Position numbers and translations under genes: made by a program. A DNA stretch of 64,000 nt. Source: Eunapius fragilis. Its lineage: Eukaryota > Porifera > Demospongiae > Spongillida > Spongillidae. The DNA lies in contig OY811974.1 of NCBI GenBank assembly GCA_963681505.1, forward strand, positions 4,513,271-4,577,270, given 5' to 3'. Below are positions 35,429 through 56,837 of this stretch, piece by piece. Position 1 is the first letter of the stretch. Every line of letters begins with the position of its first letter. The notes beneath the pieces are model-generated. The model was not told where the DNA came from, did not search any database, and saw only the letters and a program-made list of their open reading frames with translations.

Positions 35429-36977
35429 AGAGATAATATATAGAGGGATTGGAAACTCATCACGTGCGCCATTCAATGCTATAGGAATGCCTGCGGACTA
35501 TGCGTACTAGTGCGAATCACACCTCCGAACTTGTCAAAAGGGGCGGTTTGCGTCGACCAAGGCAGAAAGAAGCGTTTCTTTTCCATAGTAGATATATACT
35601 TCCTCCACGTTTTATACCTTTTCTGTATTGCTTGACACTTGTACTAGTTGGATAAAACATTTTGAGCGATTGTCCTATCTAATTTGCTTCGCATTTAGCA
35701 TTTGTAATGGCATTTTAGCAATAAAATTTTTCCCTGTACCTTTTTTAGCTTTCCGCCACTACCTATGTATTTCATTGTTCTGTTAGTACATTACATACTC
35801 TATTCTATGTTGCTTAGTGATAGTTTGAGCGTCACCGCTTGAGCGGATGAACAGTTATAGCATTTTGAGGTTCCTCTTTGGCTGTACCTTTTGCGGGAGT
35901 TGTGGAGATATCAAGCACTTAAAAAGTAGGGAATACGAAAGAGCGAAGGGGATTGTATTGCTAATTAGGCGTATTTTGACTACTAAATCGTCGTATTTGC
36001 GGTTTCCATGCTCTTCCAAAGTTGCGCTATGGGAAGAAAATTTCGCCTTGGTCTCCATCGTAAATATACCAGCAAGGGTGGTGCTGTTAGTCTTGTGGTG
36101 TCTCTTCCGCGGCAAGGGCTGGTAATTCATGCGTCTTCAGGACTTTCAGTGGTGTCCCCGACGGCCTGTCCCAGCACTTCCAGGACTACTGATTGCAACT
36201 CTTCAGGATTGTTGAATGCAATTGTTTCCTATCCCCTTTCTGCTTTCACATGCATGTAGCACGTTGTTAACTTCTCAGCATCTTGGTGCTCGTCTGTTGA
36301 AGATAACTCTCCCTTCACCATGGGTTTAGCTTCCATCAACCCACTTACGTTATGCTACATGATGATTCAGGATGGCCATGAACCCAGAGTAGTAGTGACT
36401 ATGAATGTCAACATTCAGTGTGACTGGTTTGCAACCATCTTGAAGAAAAAATTCAGTCCTGACCTACTGGATGATGGAAGGGAAGAACAAAATGAATCGA
36501 CTGACTGGCTGCAAGCTATCAACCGTGGAGGACTCTTATGTGTCAATAACATGACATTTGAGTTCTTGCTTACCATGGAGAGAGAACTTCGTTGTCATCT
36601 AAGCAGTAATCCTGAGACTGAGTTTACTGGCAGTGAGATTAAAATGAACTTGAAGCAGAGCGAAGATATGTTCTCTTCTTATGGTCAATGATTGGTGCAG
36701 GCTGGGAAGAAGAGTACTGCACTCACCTCTTGGGCATGGTTGTTGACATGTGGGTTTGTATTCGAGGGTTTTCACAAGCCACTGCATGGATCGAAAGATT
36801 CAAAGAAGCCCAGAAGAAGAACTTGCAGAAGGCCAAGGCACTAAGAAAAAATCTCAATACTTAGATTTGTGTTGTGTTCTTATGTACACTTGTATGGATT
36901 CTATACCCTAGCCAGCATTGCCCGTGTTAATTAGGTGTTAATTATCCAGCTTCCAATCCCTCTATATATTATCTCTG
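35429..36977. mobile_element. 1.55-kb DNA transposon with 8-bp target duplication
   Basis: The inverted ends start AGAGATAATATATAGAGGGA (35429 onward) and end with its reverse complement at 36976/36977. GTATGGTC occurs on both sides (35421-35428 and 36978-36985). The 21.5-23.4-kb duplicate lacks the element. An 8-bp duplication is used by hAT, P and KDZ groups among others, so the superfamily is undecided. Confidence 0.75.
35847..36862 (+). pseudogene. Transposase remnant of the 8-bp-TSD element
   Basis: The best part is 36320-36862, which reads LLDDGREEQNESTDWLQAIN then RGGLLCVNNMTFEFLL, and in a neighbouring frame HLLGMVVDMWVCIRGFSQAT followed by a Lys-rich end (KEAQKKNLQKAKALRKN). Such an Asn-Arg-Gly-Gly-Leu block and Lys-rich end resemble transposase C termini in invertebrate genomes, but I cannot name the family. 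The frame changes near 36690, so it is broken or needs an unseen intron. Confidence 0.45.
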
Positions 36978-37423
36978 GTATGGTCACATAGCTAAAAAAT
37001 CACACAAGCTTAAGGTTAATTTCCCACTGCCCTTCCTCAACCTAACCCGAAGGCTAAGCCCAGATAGCATACGCAGCTTCCTCTCTGAGCACGGGCTGTC
37101 TCCGTACTACTATTACGGGAATCTACGCTACAACAGAATTATGTAGGCGCCTACCGGTACTCGATCATAGCTGGATTAACGTTACAACCGTACCTGTTTA
37201 CGTTTGGAAGGCGGGAGGATAGTTTATTGGAGTGGAACCAATGCAAGAGAATTAAAAGTGAAACGCAGTTCGTTTCGCACGCGCAATAGACGAAAAAATT
37301 AATTGCGGTTAATACTTGTTGGAGGTCACGTGCTTCTTAATTAGGCGTTGTTATCACGATGGAAACAGGTGAGGAATATTATACATCGTTACTTTAATCT
37401 TTCCATCGATAGAATTAGGTGGA

Positions 37424-37746
37424 TTTTAAATCGATTGGGGATTGGAGTAAAGTACAACCTAGTTATTTCGTCTCGAGTAAGAGCGATAGAATCGAGCGTG
37501 AAATTTATGTAATTATCAACATGCGCCTTGTCTTTTGTATGTACTAGTACTTGCGGTTGCAATAAGATTACAAAACATTTCAGGTGACGACAAAGAATGC
37601 AGGAACCGTTTACAACTGCATGCCAATCCAGCAAAAAGGGAGCTTACTAGACCTACGTATACCTTTTTGTATTGATATATCACATCCAACACATTCATGC
37701 TGGGCACACGGGTTTAGCTTTAAATGCTTATACCTCATAATAATGA
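37424..37746 (+). repeat. 330-bp direct repeat, copy 2
   Basis: Second copy of the 32441-32769 repeat, ending about 85 bp before the first candidate FIH exon. A few small indels separate the copies. Confidence 0.75.
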
Positions 37747-37829
37747 GGTTGTTTCGTAAGAGATCTATGAGACATAACAATATAGTCTCCAGCATGCAGT
37801 ACCACAATGACTGCAGTATTAAAGAATAG

Positions 37830-46850
<9,021 letters not shown>

Positions 46851-47195
46851 AGTGTGAACTCACTGTGTGTACGTGTTATTTTTGTGTTCAGATATCAGCC
46901 AAACTGGTGCTCCTTATATGGCATATCTAGTGATACTTGATGAGAAGTTCATTTGTATGCATACCTCCACCTATTGTGTTGCCTAACTGTCTTTGCAACA
47001 TGTTCATGTACTGTTGTTTGCTTTTAAGCATGTGTGTTTTTAAAAATGTAACCATGGATATTGCGTGAAGTAATTTGGTGGGGATTTTGCTTTTATAGCA
47101 TTTGAAAAGAGTGTGTTGTCATGTAAGAACAAAAACTTAGACTTACATACATGTATACTGTAAGTACAAACTATATGTAGTATTCCACCATTTTT
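46851..47195. other. FIH 3' flank
   Basis: AT-rich sequence after the FIH stop. No clear poly(A) signal is singled out and no gene is seen. Confidence 0.4.
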
Positions 47196-47339
47196 TTAAT
47201 GCATACGTAGTGGTTCAAAATGCTCACCATCTGCACTATCAAGGCCAGTACATTCTAGTTGAGATGGAACATTGGCTGAAGACAATGCCCAGGGCAATAT
47301 GTCATAGCATGATATGGTGGAAGTGATGACTGGCTCTAA

Positions 47340-47650
47340 AACAACAACTGAGCCCATATGCATGCACGCCAAGGTTGTCCACATTTGTTCCACAGCTGAT
47401 GGCAAAGGTGAGAGATGCAGCCAATGGTTATGTGGACAATGTTGTCGTCCATGCAAAAAAGCCCAGGGATATTAAAGTATATGCAACCATGCAGGCAACA
47501 GATTCCTTTTTTGACCCAGATATAAAAGCCTCACCTTGGACAAAGGCAGTGGCCAGTAATTCAGCTGCAATGGAAAAAAACCCTTGGTACTGTAGAACCC
47601 AAGTTTTCTGTCGAGGTGACATTGCAGGAGAGGGAGCAGGTTTTTTATGA
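47340..47650. repeat. Unclassified repeat, related to 49370-49630
   Basis: Shared phrases such as CAAGGTTGTCCACATTTGTT and GTCGTCCATGCAAA link the two copies. The plus frame here reads 91 codons (VVVHAKKPRDIKVYATMQAT) but no domain is recognised. Confidence 0.55.
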
Positions 47651-47929
47651 TCTTTGTACTATTCAGTGATAGCAGACTCCTGGAAACAAGGTGGTAGTAT
47701 GGTAAAGGTGAGTTCTTTACAGCCTGCAGATGAAGCTAAATATGCGTGCTGACAGAGCAAGGTCCTTATCCCAAGGCCTCCAGACGTTACAGGGAGCCAT
47801 CCTTACAAGGACTTGACTGCAGATTGCCTGAGATAATAATTATGATTCATCATGTGTACTTCCTATGTCATAAACCACACAGGTCATCTCATTGTTCTTA
47901 GATTTCATTATGTAAGGACAAGCATTAGG

Positions 47930-48700
47930 GTACAGGGTGTCCACACCCCCCAGGGGCATAGGCGACCCCAGGGGGCCATTGCTCCCCTCCCCCCCCCCCC
48001 CCCCATTCCCCTGGTTATGGCACCCCCACAACCCCTATAAGTAATTTTTACTGTAGCGTTGCAATATGATTACTGCATGTAACAAAGTGTAAAAAAGCTA
48101 CTAACACTCATCTGAGTGTACAAATAGCGATTAACAAATGACTAAGATTGCAAAATCGATAATGCCCTCCCCCTTTGGCACCCTTCGTGGGGTTGGCCCC
48201 TCCCTTTGGTAAGTGCTGGGGCCGCCTATGAGGGGTACAGGGGTCCACACTTCCCACGCAGGGGTACAGTGTGTCCACACCTCCCACAAGGGTACATGAG
48301 TCCACACCTCCCATGGGTATGGGCTCCCAAGGGTACAGGGTGTCCACACCTCCCAAGGGAGCAAGGGTACAGGGTGTCCACACCTCCCAGGGGTACAGAG
48401 TGTCCACACCTCCCAAGGGTACAGGGTGTCCACACCTCCCAGGGGTACAGGGTGTCCACACCTTCCAGGGAACAGGGTGTCCACACCTCCCAGGTGTACA
48501 GGGTGTCCACACCTCCCAAGGGTACAGGGTGTCCACACCTCCCAGGGGTACAGGGTGTCCACACCTCCCAGGGGTACAAGGTGTCCACACCTCCCAGGGG
48601 TACAAGGTGTCCACACCTTCCAGGGATACAGGGTGTCCACACCTCCCAGTGGTACAGGGTGCCCACACCTCCCAGGGGTACAGGGTGTTAATGCCACTCA
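47930..48700. repeat. 26-bp minisatellite, copy B
   Basis: About 18 units after the MITE (48231-48700) plus one unit before it (47930-47956), with core CACACCTCCCAGGGGTACAG. It opens all frames by composition only. Confidence 0.9.
47957..48230. mobile_element. 274-bp MITE inserted in a 26-bp minisatellite
   Basis: Ends CATAGGCGACCCCAG and, from the right, CATAGGCGGCCCCAG form inverted repeats. AGGGG is duplicated at 47952-47956 and 48231-48235. Minisatellite sequence continues on both sides, so the MITE landed inside the array. It contains a run of about 20 C (47985-48004). Confidence 0.75.
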
Positions 48701-49375
48701 CTGATCACAAACATTAGGGTGATGTGTGTGGTCCTCAAACTGTATACAGATTCCCAGAAAGGTTCTTGTCATCATGGAACTATTTACTGTAAATCATGGC
48801 CATTCATGAAGTGCTTTTTTGATTAGAAGTGACATACTTTCATGTACAACTGAACAGCAACCAGTGTTGTTGCTTGGCAGAATTGCCCTAACTGGTGATT
48901 ACCTTTCCTGGAACAACACATGGATCCAACAAGTACAGCATACCTCTCCAAGGACAACAAGAAGTATGATGAAAAAAGGTACATGGTTCGTGGGAAGGAA
49001 GGATAAGGGGTGGGGAGGAGGGGTAAGGGGTGGGGAGGAGTAAGAGGTGGGGAGGAGGGTAAGGGGTGGGAGGAGTAAGGGGTGGGGAGGAGGGGAAAGG
49101 GGTAAGGAGGAGGGGTAAGGGTGGGATAAAGGATGTGGGGGAAACATGTAACTCATGTTGCTACTGTAGGTTGGTGTCACGCTAGAAATAAGACATTTAA
49201 TATGCATTGCAAAGTAGAGTTTTTCAATTCAAAACTGCTGCAAATTTATTTAGCTATATATATTCAATGTGCACAGTTCAAAGGCAGCAAAACCACTACT
49301 ATAAAGTTAACATATCATATCATGTCTCCATGATGTCCATCATTCTCCTCCTCTGCCATCAGGAGTCATGGGAGG
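48701..49375. repeat. Truncated copy of the receptor 3' flank
   Basis: Resembles 260-1220 and 50000-50560: an AACAGCAACCAGTGTTGTTGCTTG block at 48855, GGTAAGGGGTGGGGAGGAG repeats (49010-49125), then CTCCTCTGCCATCAGGAGTC at 49346. The match stops before any receptor exon, so this segment is a truncated third duplicate. Confidence 0.6.
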
Positions 49376-49630
49376 GAGTCATGCCAAGGTTGTCCACATT
49401 TGTTCCAGAGTGAGGGATGCAAGACCAATGGCTATGCGAATAGTGCTGTCGTCCATGCAAAGGTCCAGGGATGGTACAGGTTTATGCAAGCAGGATGAGA
49501 TTCCTTTTATGAGCCAGATAAAAGCCTTGCCTTGGACAATGCACCAGAGACAGTAGCTAGTAATTCAGCTGTAATGTAAGAAACCCTTGGTAGATCCCAA
49601 GTGTTCTGTTAATGTGACATTAATTATTGC
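49370..49630. repeat. Second copy of the 47.34-kb repeat
   Basis: Matches 47371-47630 with indels and replaces the receptor 3' end in this segment. Confidence 0.55.
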
Positions 49631-49729
49631 ACCAGAGTGAGGAGGTATATCCTGCATGGTGGATTTGGACAGAGGAAGCCTATTATGTGACCCAAGCTGC
49701 ATGTTCCACTTGCTGTGACCACAAATCCC

Positions 49730-49990
49730 AGGGGTACAACAGGGTGTCCAACACCTCCCAGGGGTACAGGCTAGGGTGTTCACACCTCCCTGGGGTATAT
49801 ACAGGGTGTCCACACCTCCCAGGGGTACAGGGTGTCCACACCTCCCAGGGGTACAGGGTGTCAACACCTCCTAGAGGTACAGGGTGTCCACACCTTCAAG
49901 GGGTACAGGGTGTCCACACCTCGCAGGGGATCAGGGTGTTCACACACCCCCAGGGGTTCAGGGTGTCCACATGCACATCCCAGGGGTAGG
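49730..49990. repeat. 26-bp minisatellite, copy C
   Basis: About nine or ten units, including TCCCAGGGGTACAGGGTGTC. It precedes the 3' flank of receptor copy 2, as copy A does for receptor copy 1. Confidence 0.9.
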
Positions 49991-50561
49991 AGTTCGTACC
50001 ACTCAAACACCATGGTGATATGTGTATGAGCACAAACTGCTTGTACTCATGGATGGTATTGCAATTGGATACATGTATAGTTATTTAATCATGGTATAGC
50101 CTGTTAACAAGCAAATGTTCTGTGCAAACATGTAGTGCGTTTCTGATTAGCAGTGACATATACTTTCAAGTACTTCATCTCCATAGCAACCAATGCAGTG
50201 ACTTAATTGCCCTGGTGAACTATCCTGGAACAACACACCAACAAACACACAGAGTACCTCTCCAAGGACAACAACAAGTTCAAATTCTATGATGAAAAAA
50301 GGTACATTACAGGAAGAAGGGGTAAGAATGGGGAGGAGAGGTAAGAAGGATATGTAGAGGTAATTCATGTTGCTAGGTTGGTGTTGCGAAAACAAGACTT
50401 TGTGCTTAATACTCAAGTAGTTTTTCAATTCAAAGCACAATTAGTACAGTATATTCAACGAGCGTACATGAAGAGTTTAAAGAGCTAAACCACCAATATG
50501 ACACATCTATACAGTTTAATTAGCATACTGCAGCAGCATATCATGTCTCCATTATGTCCAT

Positions 50562-53500
50562 CATTCCCCTCCTGTGTCATCAGCAGTCATGGGAGGTGAG
50601 GGCGACAGTTTAGGAGGTGAGGGTGGTGGGGGTGGATATGTACTTGAACCTCCATGAAGTTCACTTTCAGCTTCCTGTTGAAGAGGAAGTGTACATTTGA
50701 GAGATTGCATGCAGAGACCCATGTGTTGAAATGAAAGGTGGTTTATTTATACGAAAGCTAAGCATGAAAATGGAATAGAATTAGTTAAAGAAAAACTGCA
50801 ACCAAAAGATATGGTAGAATAGGGTTCTTGTCACTTAGCTGCAATTAATGATGCTATTCTCTTGTAGACTGTGACCATTTGAATACATGTTTTAATGAAG
50901 GTGTACAATTATATCGAGTCAGGGGAACTAGTATTTTCCGGAAGGAGTGGATGCATGCAATTGAAATGTACACGTAAATGAATCCAGGCCATGTTAACTC
51001 CATGATGGACAGGCCAATTTCCAGTACTTATGAAAGAAGTTATGGTGCCTCTTAGAATATGAAATAATTAGAAAACTTGGAAAATATGTGCTACTCCCTT
51101 TTTGAGCCCATACAAAGTACTGCACATGTGCATACACATTTACATAGAATAACTAACCTTATTTTGATACGGCAGTGAGCCATTTTGGTTACTCTGATCA
51201 TTGTTTCTTTGAAGGTGCAGCACAGGAACAAAATATGGATCTTCATCCAATCTTGATATGATGGGATTTTGAATGGAATAAATGACATGCAGTGTAACAG
51301 AAATGACTTACCTCATGACATCAGATGACTGAATAATATACATGTTATTTGCAGGTGGAGTATCATGAGATGTAATCATCCCAGAAGCTACATGATGATA
51401 AGTACACATGTGATGGCATATATGCTACATTAGCTATGACTTACCTTTCCTCCTCCTGATATATATGACCAGTATAGGTATCACCATGACAACTGCAGCT
51501 ACCATCACTACTGTAACTGCCAGGGTTATGAATGCAATCATCTCTGAAAAAAAGACAAAATCAATTAAATACCAAACACATAATAATAAATGCTAACCAT
51601 TAGTAAAATGTTTGTGAGTAGGTGCACTGGGGTTATCCAAAAAGTTAGATGTATTTCCTGCTGTCAGTACTGTTGGGCTTGGAGGAGGGATATTTACTAT
51701 TGCAAAAGGAGAGAGAAAATACTATTTCACCTTTTTCTCATATTAAACATGTACACATACATGTAGGTGCCCCAAAATACAAGTACATTAAAGTACAATG
51801 TACATTAGGTGCATGTATTATGTAAGCATGTGATGGGATGAATATTTATTCAAAACGTTTTCCACCCTCCTGAATAATGAAATATAAACTAACATGTAAA
51901 CTCCCTCTTCGGAGTTATGTAGATATATGATGTTGAATTTCCATTTCCAGCTCCATTGACAGCAAAAAATGTAAACAGAATTGTACCATTATAGTCCAAG
52001 ATGGTTGTATTTTGCTCTCCATAGGATCCATTATGTATCACTAATAAAGGATCACTAAGACCAAGTGATGAATTACAAGACACATTAGGCCTGCATCCTG
52101 GTGGATTACTGATGGTCTTTGTAATGTTGGTGACATTGTTACCAAGTACATAATGAGATATAGTGGGAGGGGTTGAAACGTCAAGAGATGGTGGTGCAAC
52201 CCAGCAGACCTGGACTAAGGCTGTGTTAGTTGAACTAACATTGAACAGCAGTGGAGGAGGAAGGATGCCTAGATAGGGAAAATATAAAGAATTCAAAACA
52301 CATGCAGTACAAACTATAGAAAGGTAATATGTGTGTATGTGTACCTTCAATTAGATTTACCTGCATGCTCTGGGTTATTTAGTGCCAGATACATAGCATG
52401 GGGTACACACAATAAAGGGATATGCCCATACTTCTATATACATGTACATGTAGGCCTTGTATCTTTCTATTGGAGCTTCAAAATTGGTAGAGTAGTTTGG
52501 TAAGTATTACATGTGCCAATTGTATGTTGGCTGTTCCTCAACGTCTATTTTACTATTACGTATCCTCACCGCCTCTCACTCCATACGGGGCAGGGGTGGT
52601 GTCTGGTTCTGTACATGTCCGTCACACCTCCCCCATAGAGGATCATATGAAGGTTAAAGTAGTTAACTGCAGTTAATTGCTCTCCTGACCATAATGGCAC
52701 CGGTATCATGTACCTTATGTGTACCTTACATGTGCGCCGGTGTGGTGAGGCGGTAAGTGACATATTAATGTGGCGTCGGGCAGCTGAGTCACATGTTTAC
52801 ACAACAGTACTGAACCATTATTTTTGCCTGCCTTCCTGTCCAGACATCCAGTTTAGATCTCCATGCGCTTTGGGTGATGTGGTACAGTTGGGGGCAGGGG
52901 ATCCCCTGTCTGGTGACCTGTTAGGGGCGGATCCTCACACAACTCTCACTGCCCCCTGGCTCCGTACACATGAGAGGCATAACCATGATACCCACAAAAG
53001 GTTGGCAATCAATGTAGGTGTTGTAGTTTTGACTGCTCTGGTTCTGTACATGTCCCCCGTGCGGAATTAAGTCAATGATTTAGGCACCTAACACCCTTAG
53101 AATTAACGATTAATCGTCTGAGTTGTACTATATGTAAAATAGGAAGTCAACGGTCCATTGTACTTAACATTATACATTGTACATGGGATAGTAGATTAAA
53201 TTATCAGAATCACTATAACTAACGGAAAGATAGAGCAATTGACTATATTTTCAACAATTCTTGACACACTGTTGAATATTCTCACAAGCACAGTGCTGAT
53301 GTTAAGAGGTTAGATAACCACCATACACTTAAGGCTGGAGCATTCAAATTGCTACAAATTTGGTGTGCACATGTACATTGACAAGTTCTGTCTATTTTTT
53401 TTTCAGTACACAAGATACAAGGACATGTATGTACCCACTATGCCACAAGATATAATATACATGTATAGAAATCGATAACTACTTTGTCCACTCCTACCCA

Positions 53501-54765
53501 TTCATACGCACACAATCTTATAGCAGTGCATACCAATACTAATATCACGAGACATTTATACCACTATGTGCTTGAACATAGAGGGATTACTGCTTTGTCA
53601 TTTGATATACATGTATGCCTGTCATTCGTGCCAATTGAGCTTTTCGTTGCTACGTTCCGCAATCATGTGTCTCTGTGGCTCTAGATCGGCATACCATTGA
53701 GGCACATGCTCCCCACTAGACTCTCTGTCCTGCTCAGCAGGCAGAAATGATTACTGTCTTGTTTGTTTGCCCTAATGTTTGTGTATGTTAGTATATCTTG
53801 TATATGTAATTGATTACATTTATTTGTACATGTGTAGGGTATCTGTTTAAACACTATTTAAAAAAAAATGCCTGTCATTGCAACAGCTTTGTCATTGTAT
53901 CTGAATGCCACACCAGGGGTGGATTATAGTGGTGGTGGTGGGGGGGGGGGGGGTCCCCCTGGCCGAGCCAAATCAATAATTACAAGATCATAGCTAGGTC
54001 CACAGCAGAGGTGGCCACATCATATAACTGGAGAGGACCAAAAGACAACAGCAATGGCCTTTTTTTCTCTAGCTGTTAAAATATCTATGTACATGTAAAG
54101 TTGTTGTGGGATGATACTGTCAAAGTTATGTGTGTGGTTTGTAAAAAAAACAGCTGGGACTTGGCCCCAGACCCCTCCATATCACAAAAGAGGGCACGCC
54201 ACCCTTCCCCCATTAGTGAATAAAACCCCTCCCCCTTTCCTGAATCCTGGATCTGCCTCTGCACACTGTTTGCTACTGTTTTTTACAATTGTCTTGTGTT
54301 GTCATGTACATGTACATGTATGTGGTCTATTAGAGCAACATACTCATACACACATGTGCTCACATACATGTAAGGCCTTAGGCATGCACCTTTGTATGTA
54401 AATTTAGGCATCACACACACACATGCAAACAACTGTCCAGTCATTCACCAATCACTTCAATGATAAACTGTAGCAACAAGATCTGCATATGTGTATGCTG
54501 GTCATCACCAAGGATACTCCACTCATCACTACCATTGCTGAAGCTCTGCAGCAAAGCCTTCTTGCACTACTTCCTGGATGGATGTGGTTTTGATATCGCC
54601 CCCTCGTCTTCCAACCATTTACGTGTAGTGGAAGCTTGATACATGTAACAAGTGTGTTGCTGTGCATGTGGTTATTGTGGTATGTTTAATCACAGCTAAA
54701 AAATAGTTAGTGCAAGTACAGGAACAGTTGAGGATGGACGATTATCCTGTATTGTGCACTTTCAG

Positions 54766-54802
<37 letters not shown>

Positions 54803-56837
54803 TGCTTTACACTGTACCTTTCATGTACAACTTCTTCCTTTAGAATACATACAAACTATTATACTACAATTAATCCCTAGCAAACACACACAACCACTCC
54901 TTACCTATTCCCCTAATCCACATATGTATAATAAAAATCATTTGTGTGCTGTATGTATGCATTTACCTAACAAGCAATGTTGGTCTTTTTCTACTTGCTC
55001 CACATGTATACATTGTGCATGAGGTATTTTGATTCTGTAACAGTAATCTCCTTCACCACTAAACCCTATTTCTAAAAATATCAAAACGGTTTACATTCAG
55101 ATCCATTAATTGTACATGTACATGTACATGCTCAAATCCCAGAGTTATAGTAAAATGCATATGTACCTTTCCACTGATGGCAAAGGGGCACTACCACATC
55201 TTATTGTTATAAGCAGTGGCTATTACTGCAATGTGCATTTGTATATTTGACATCAGGGTCTACATGTACATGTATGGTAGTACAAGGACTTTATCAATGG
55301 GGCTGACCTCTCATGTACACATTGAATATGGTGCAATTTGAACACTAGCATGCGGATTAGAACCCCATGATGCATCAGATCTTGTAGCATCAATACAGTG
55401 CTTGTGAAATGAAGCAAATTATATTTTAGCACAGAGATATTGTGTACATGTAATATGAGGTAACAAAAATACACAATGTAGGAACTTTATAGTGTTAACA
55501 CTAACATAATAAAGCAGTGAATCCAAATAGTGGACTACCTAGTGCTAGCTTAGTTTTGCAGTTGCAGACAAATTTTGGTATAAAGTTTGGGGGAAAAAAT
55601 GTATTCAACCAAGGCCATTATATATCCTGTAAAGATGTTATAAATCCGATGCAGAACTTAATACTGATTTAGCGTTTAAACAAAGTGTGTTAGCCTTCAC
55701 ATGCTACTTGAGAACCATTAGTCTCGTACCCCAAAATGATAGTCCCCAGGCTGAAATCAATTACAGTCACTAGCTTCTCATCTGCGCACGAGGCAAAAAC
55801 AGCTGAACATGAACAAAGTCTACTGGGAGCATAACTCTTATTGTGGTCCTATAGTCGTCCGTATTGAAATTAATTAAAACTTGGTCAAAGTGGCCTAGGA
55901 AAAAAGTGTACCCGGCCACGCTTCGAAATCGATAAAGTTAGAAACGCGTAACTTAGAATGCATACAACTTAGGGTCCAGTACAGATACGAGGAAACAACG
56001 CCAAGCTTCTTGGCGATGATAGAACTATCTGACAATACACTTTACGCAGCAATTGATGCATTTCCGACTAATTTTCACAAAAGTTGGTTCGACAAAAGGT
56101 ATTCGATTTTCACGGATCCGATGTTACTATATAACATCAATACCATTACATGTAAAAATAAGTGGTACACAGTACCTTGAAGAATGAGCCTCACTGGATT
56201 ACTTTGGCGATACAGATGTGATGTATCCACCACTGCGCAGACCACTGTAATGTTTCTGTTAGCTTTGGTGGTGGGAACAATGAGCTGAGAGGATACAGTA
56301 AGTCCATCTGGTGACACAATGTAGTGTGTAGACTGTATTCCTTTACTGAGTACATATAGTGTACCAGGTGAGTACCCATCCACTTCCCAGACCAATATTG
56401 TCCCATTTCCAGAACAATTGAAGGTAAATGTTGATGTATTGTTCTCAAATGTTGTATAGTCATTAGATGGTGAGATGACAACACTACCAGCACCTAGTGT
56501 GTGTAACAAATGGTAGTATCAAAAATCACATAGTTTGATGAACAATAGAAATCAGAGCAAATTGGACATTTGTTACAGCACACCACTAAGCTAACAAGTA
56601 CCCGAATGTGGTACAAACACTGCAAATAATGCCATACAATAGGTATCCGAATGCACATGAAAAACATGGAACAAATTCATTCAAAATACAGCATAGTAGC
56701 AACAGTACAGGTATCAGGTGAATAGCCATTACAACTACATGGTACATGTACTTACTGATGATGGGCATTGGAAGGAACATAAGCTGGCACACCAAAGAGA
56801 TTGCCATGCATTTCTTTGTCCACATACTTATAGATAT
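50562..56837 (-). CDS. Ig plus FN3 single-pass membrane receptor, copy 2
   Basis: Paralogue of 1224-3914 with the same exon order: signal exon 56756-56837 (ATG at 56825; MWTKKCMAISLVCQLMFLP), Ig exon 56176-56493 (TFTFNCSG, ITVVC), FN3 exon 51894-52268 (VCWVAPPS, VNGAGNG), stalk 51598-51696, transmembrane exon 51445-51543 (helix then IRRRK), tail exon 51158-51251 and a last exon from about 50700 to 50562. These junctions are in phase up to the last exon, whose acceptor is unclear. Its conserved frame reads QQEAESELHG then PPPPPSPPKLSPSPP, a possible SH3-binding tail, and stops at 50562-50564. The Ig-FN3 intron is 3.9 kb here against 0.6 kb in copy 1, because repeats have been added. Unlike copy 1, the start codon and signal peptide are clear. 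Ligand and signalling are unknown. Confidence 0.8.
53484..53700 (+). other. Possible LINE 3'-end trace, uncertain
   Basis: One frame from about 53474 reads YFVHSYPFIRTQSYSSAYQY with stops soon after, faintly like the last residues of LINE reverse transcriptases. The following AT-rich TTGTATATGTAATTG resembles a LINE tail. No reverse transcriptase motif is present. It lies in the Ig-FN3 intron of receptor copy 2. Confidence 0.15.
53913..54262. mobile_element. hAT-type MITE-like repeat
   Basis: The right end reads GAATCCTGGATCTGCCTCTG, the reverse of the common CAGAGGCAGATCCAGG-type end. The left end, near ACCAGGGGTGGATTATAG, is diverged and is followed by a G run (53938-53953). Coding capacity is nil. 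A related GGCGGATCCAG motif lies at 33561. Confidence 0.4.

Larger units (their letters stand above)
33800..37340. repeat. Duplicate of 21.5-23.4 kb, with two insertions
   Basis: Same landmarks as the first copy: CTACCCTGACCTAATAACC, the CA repeat at 34371-34426, ACGAATCGCTTAGGCGATTC at 35401 and GGGCTGTCTCCGTACTAC near 37086. It is interrupted by the TTAA-flanked element (34514-35283) and the TIR element (35429-36977). Confidence 0.75.

Noticed and set aside
32441-37746. 330-bp direct repeats as LTRs of one retroelement
   Set aside because: The interior is a foldback element plus duplicated non-coding flank, with no retroelement genes, primer-binding site or polypurine tract.
48108-48717. 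Frames of 92-197 codons across the 26-bp minisatellite
   Set aside because: The same repeat opens several frames on both strands. No start context or domain.
52708-53070. A 120-codon plus-strand frame in the receptor intron
   Set aside because: No domain recognised, no splice support, and it lies in a repeat-expanded intron on the strand opposite to the gene.
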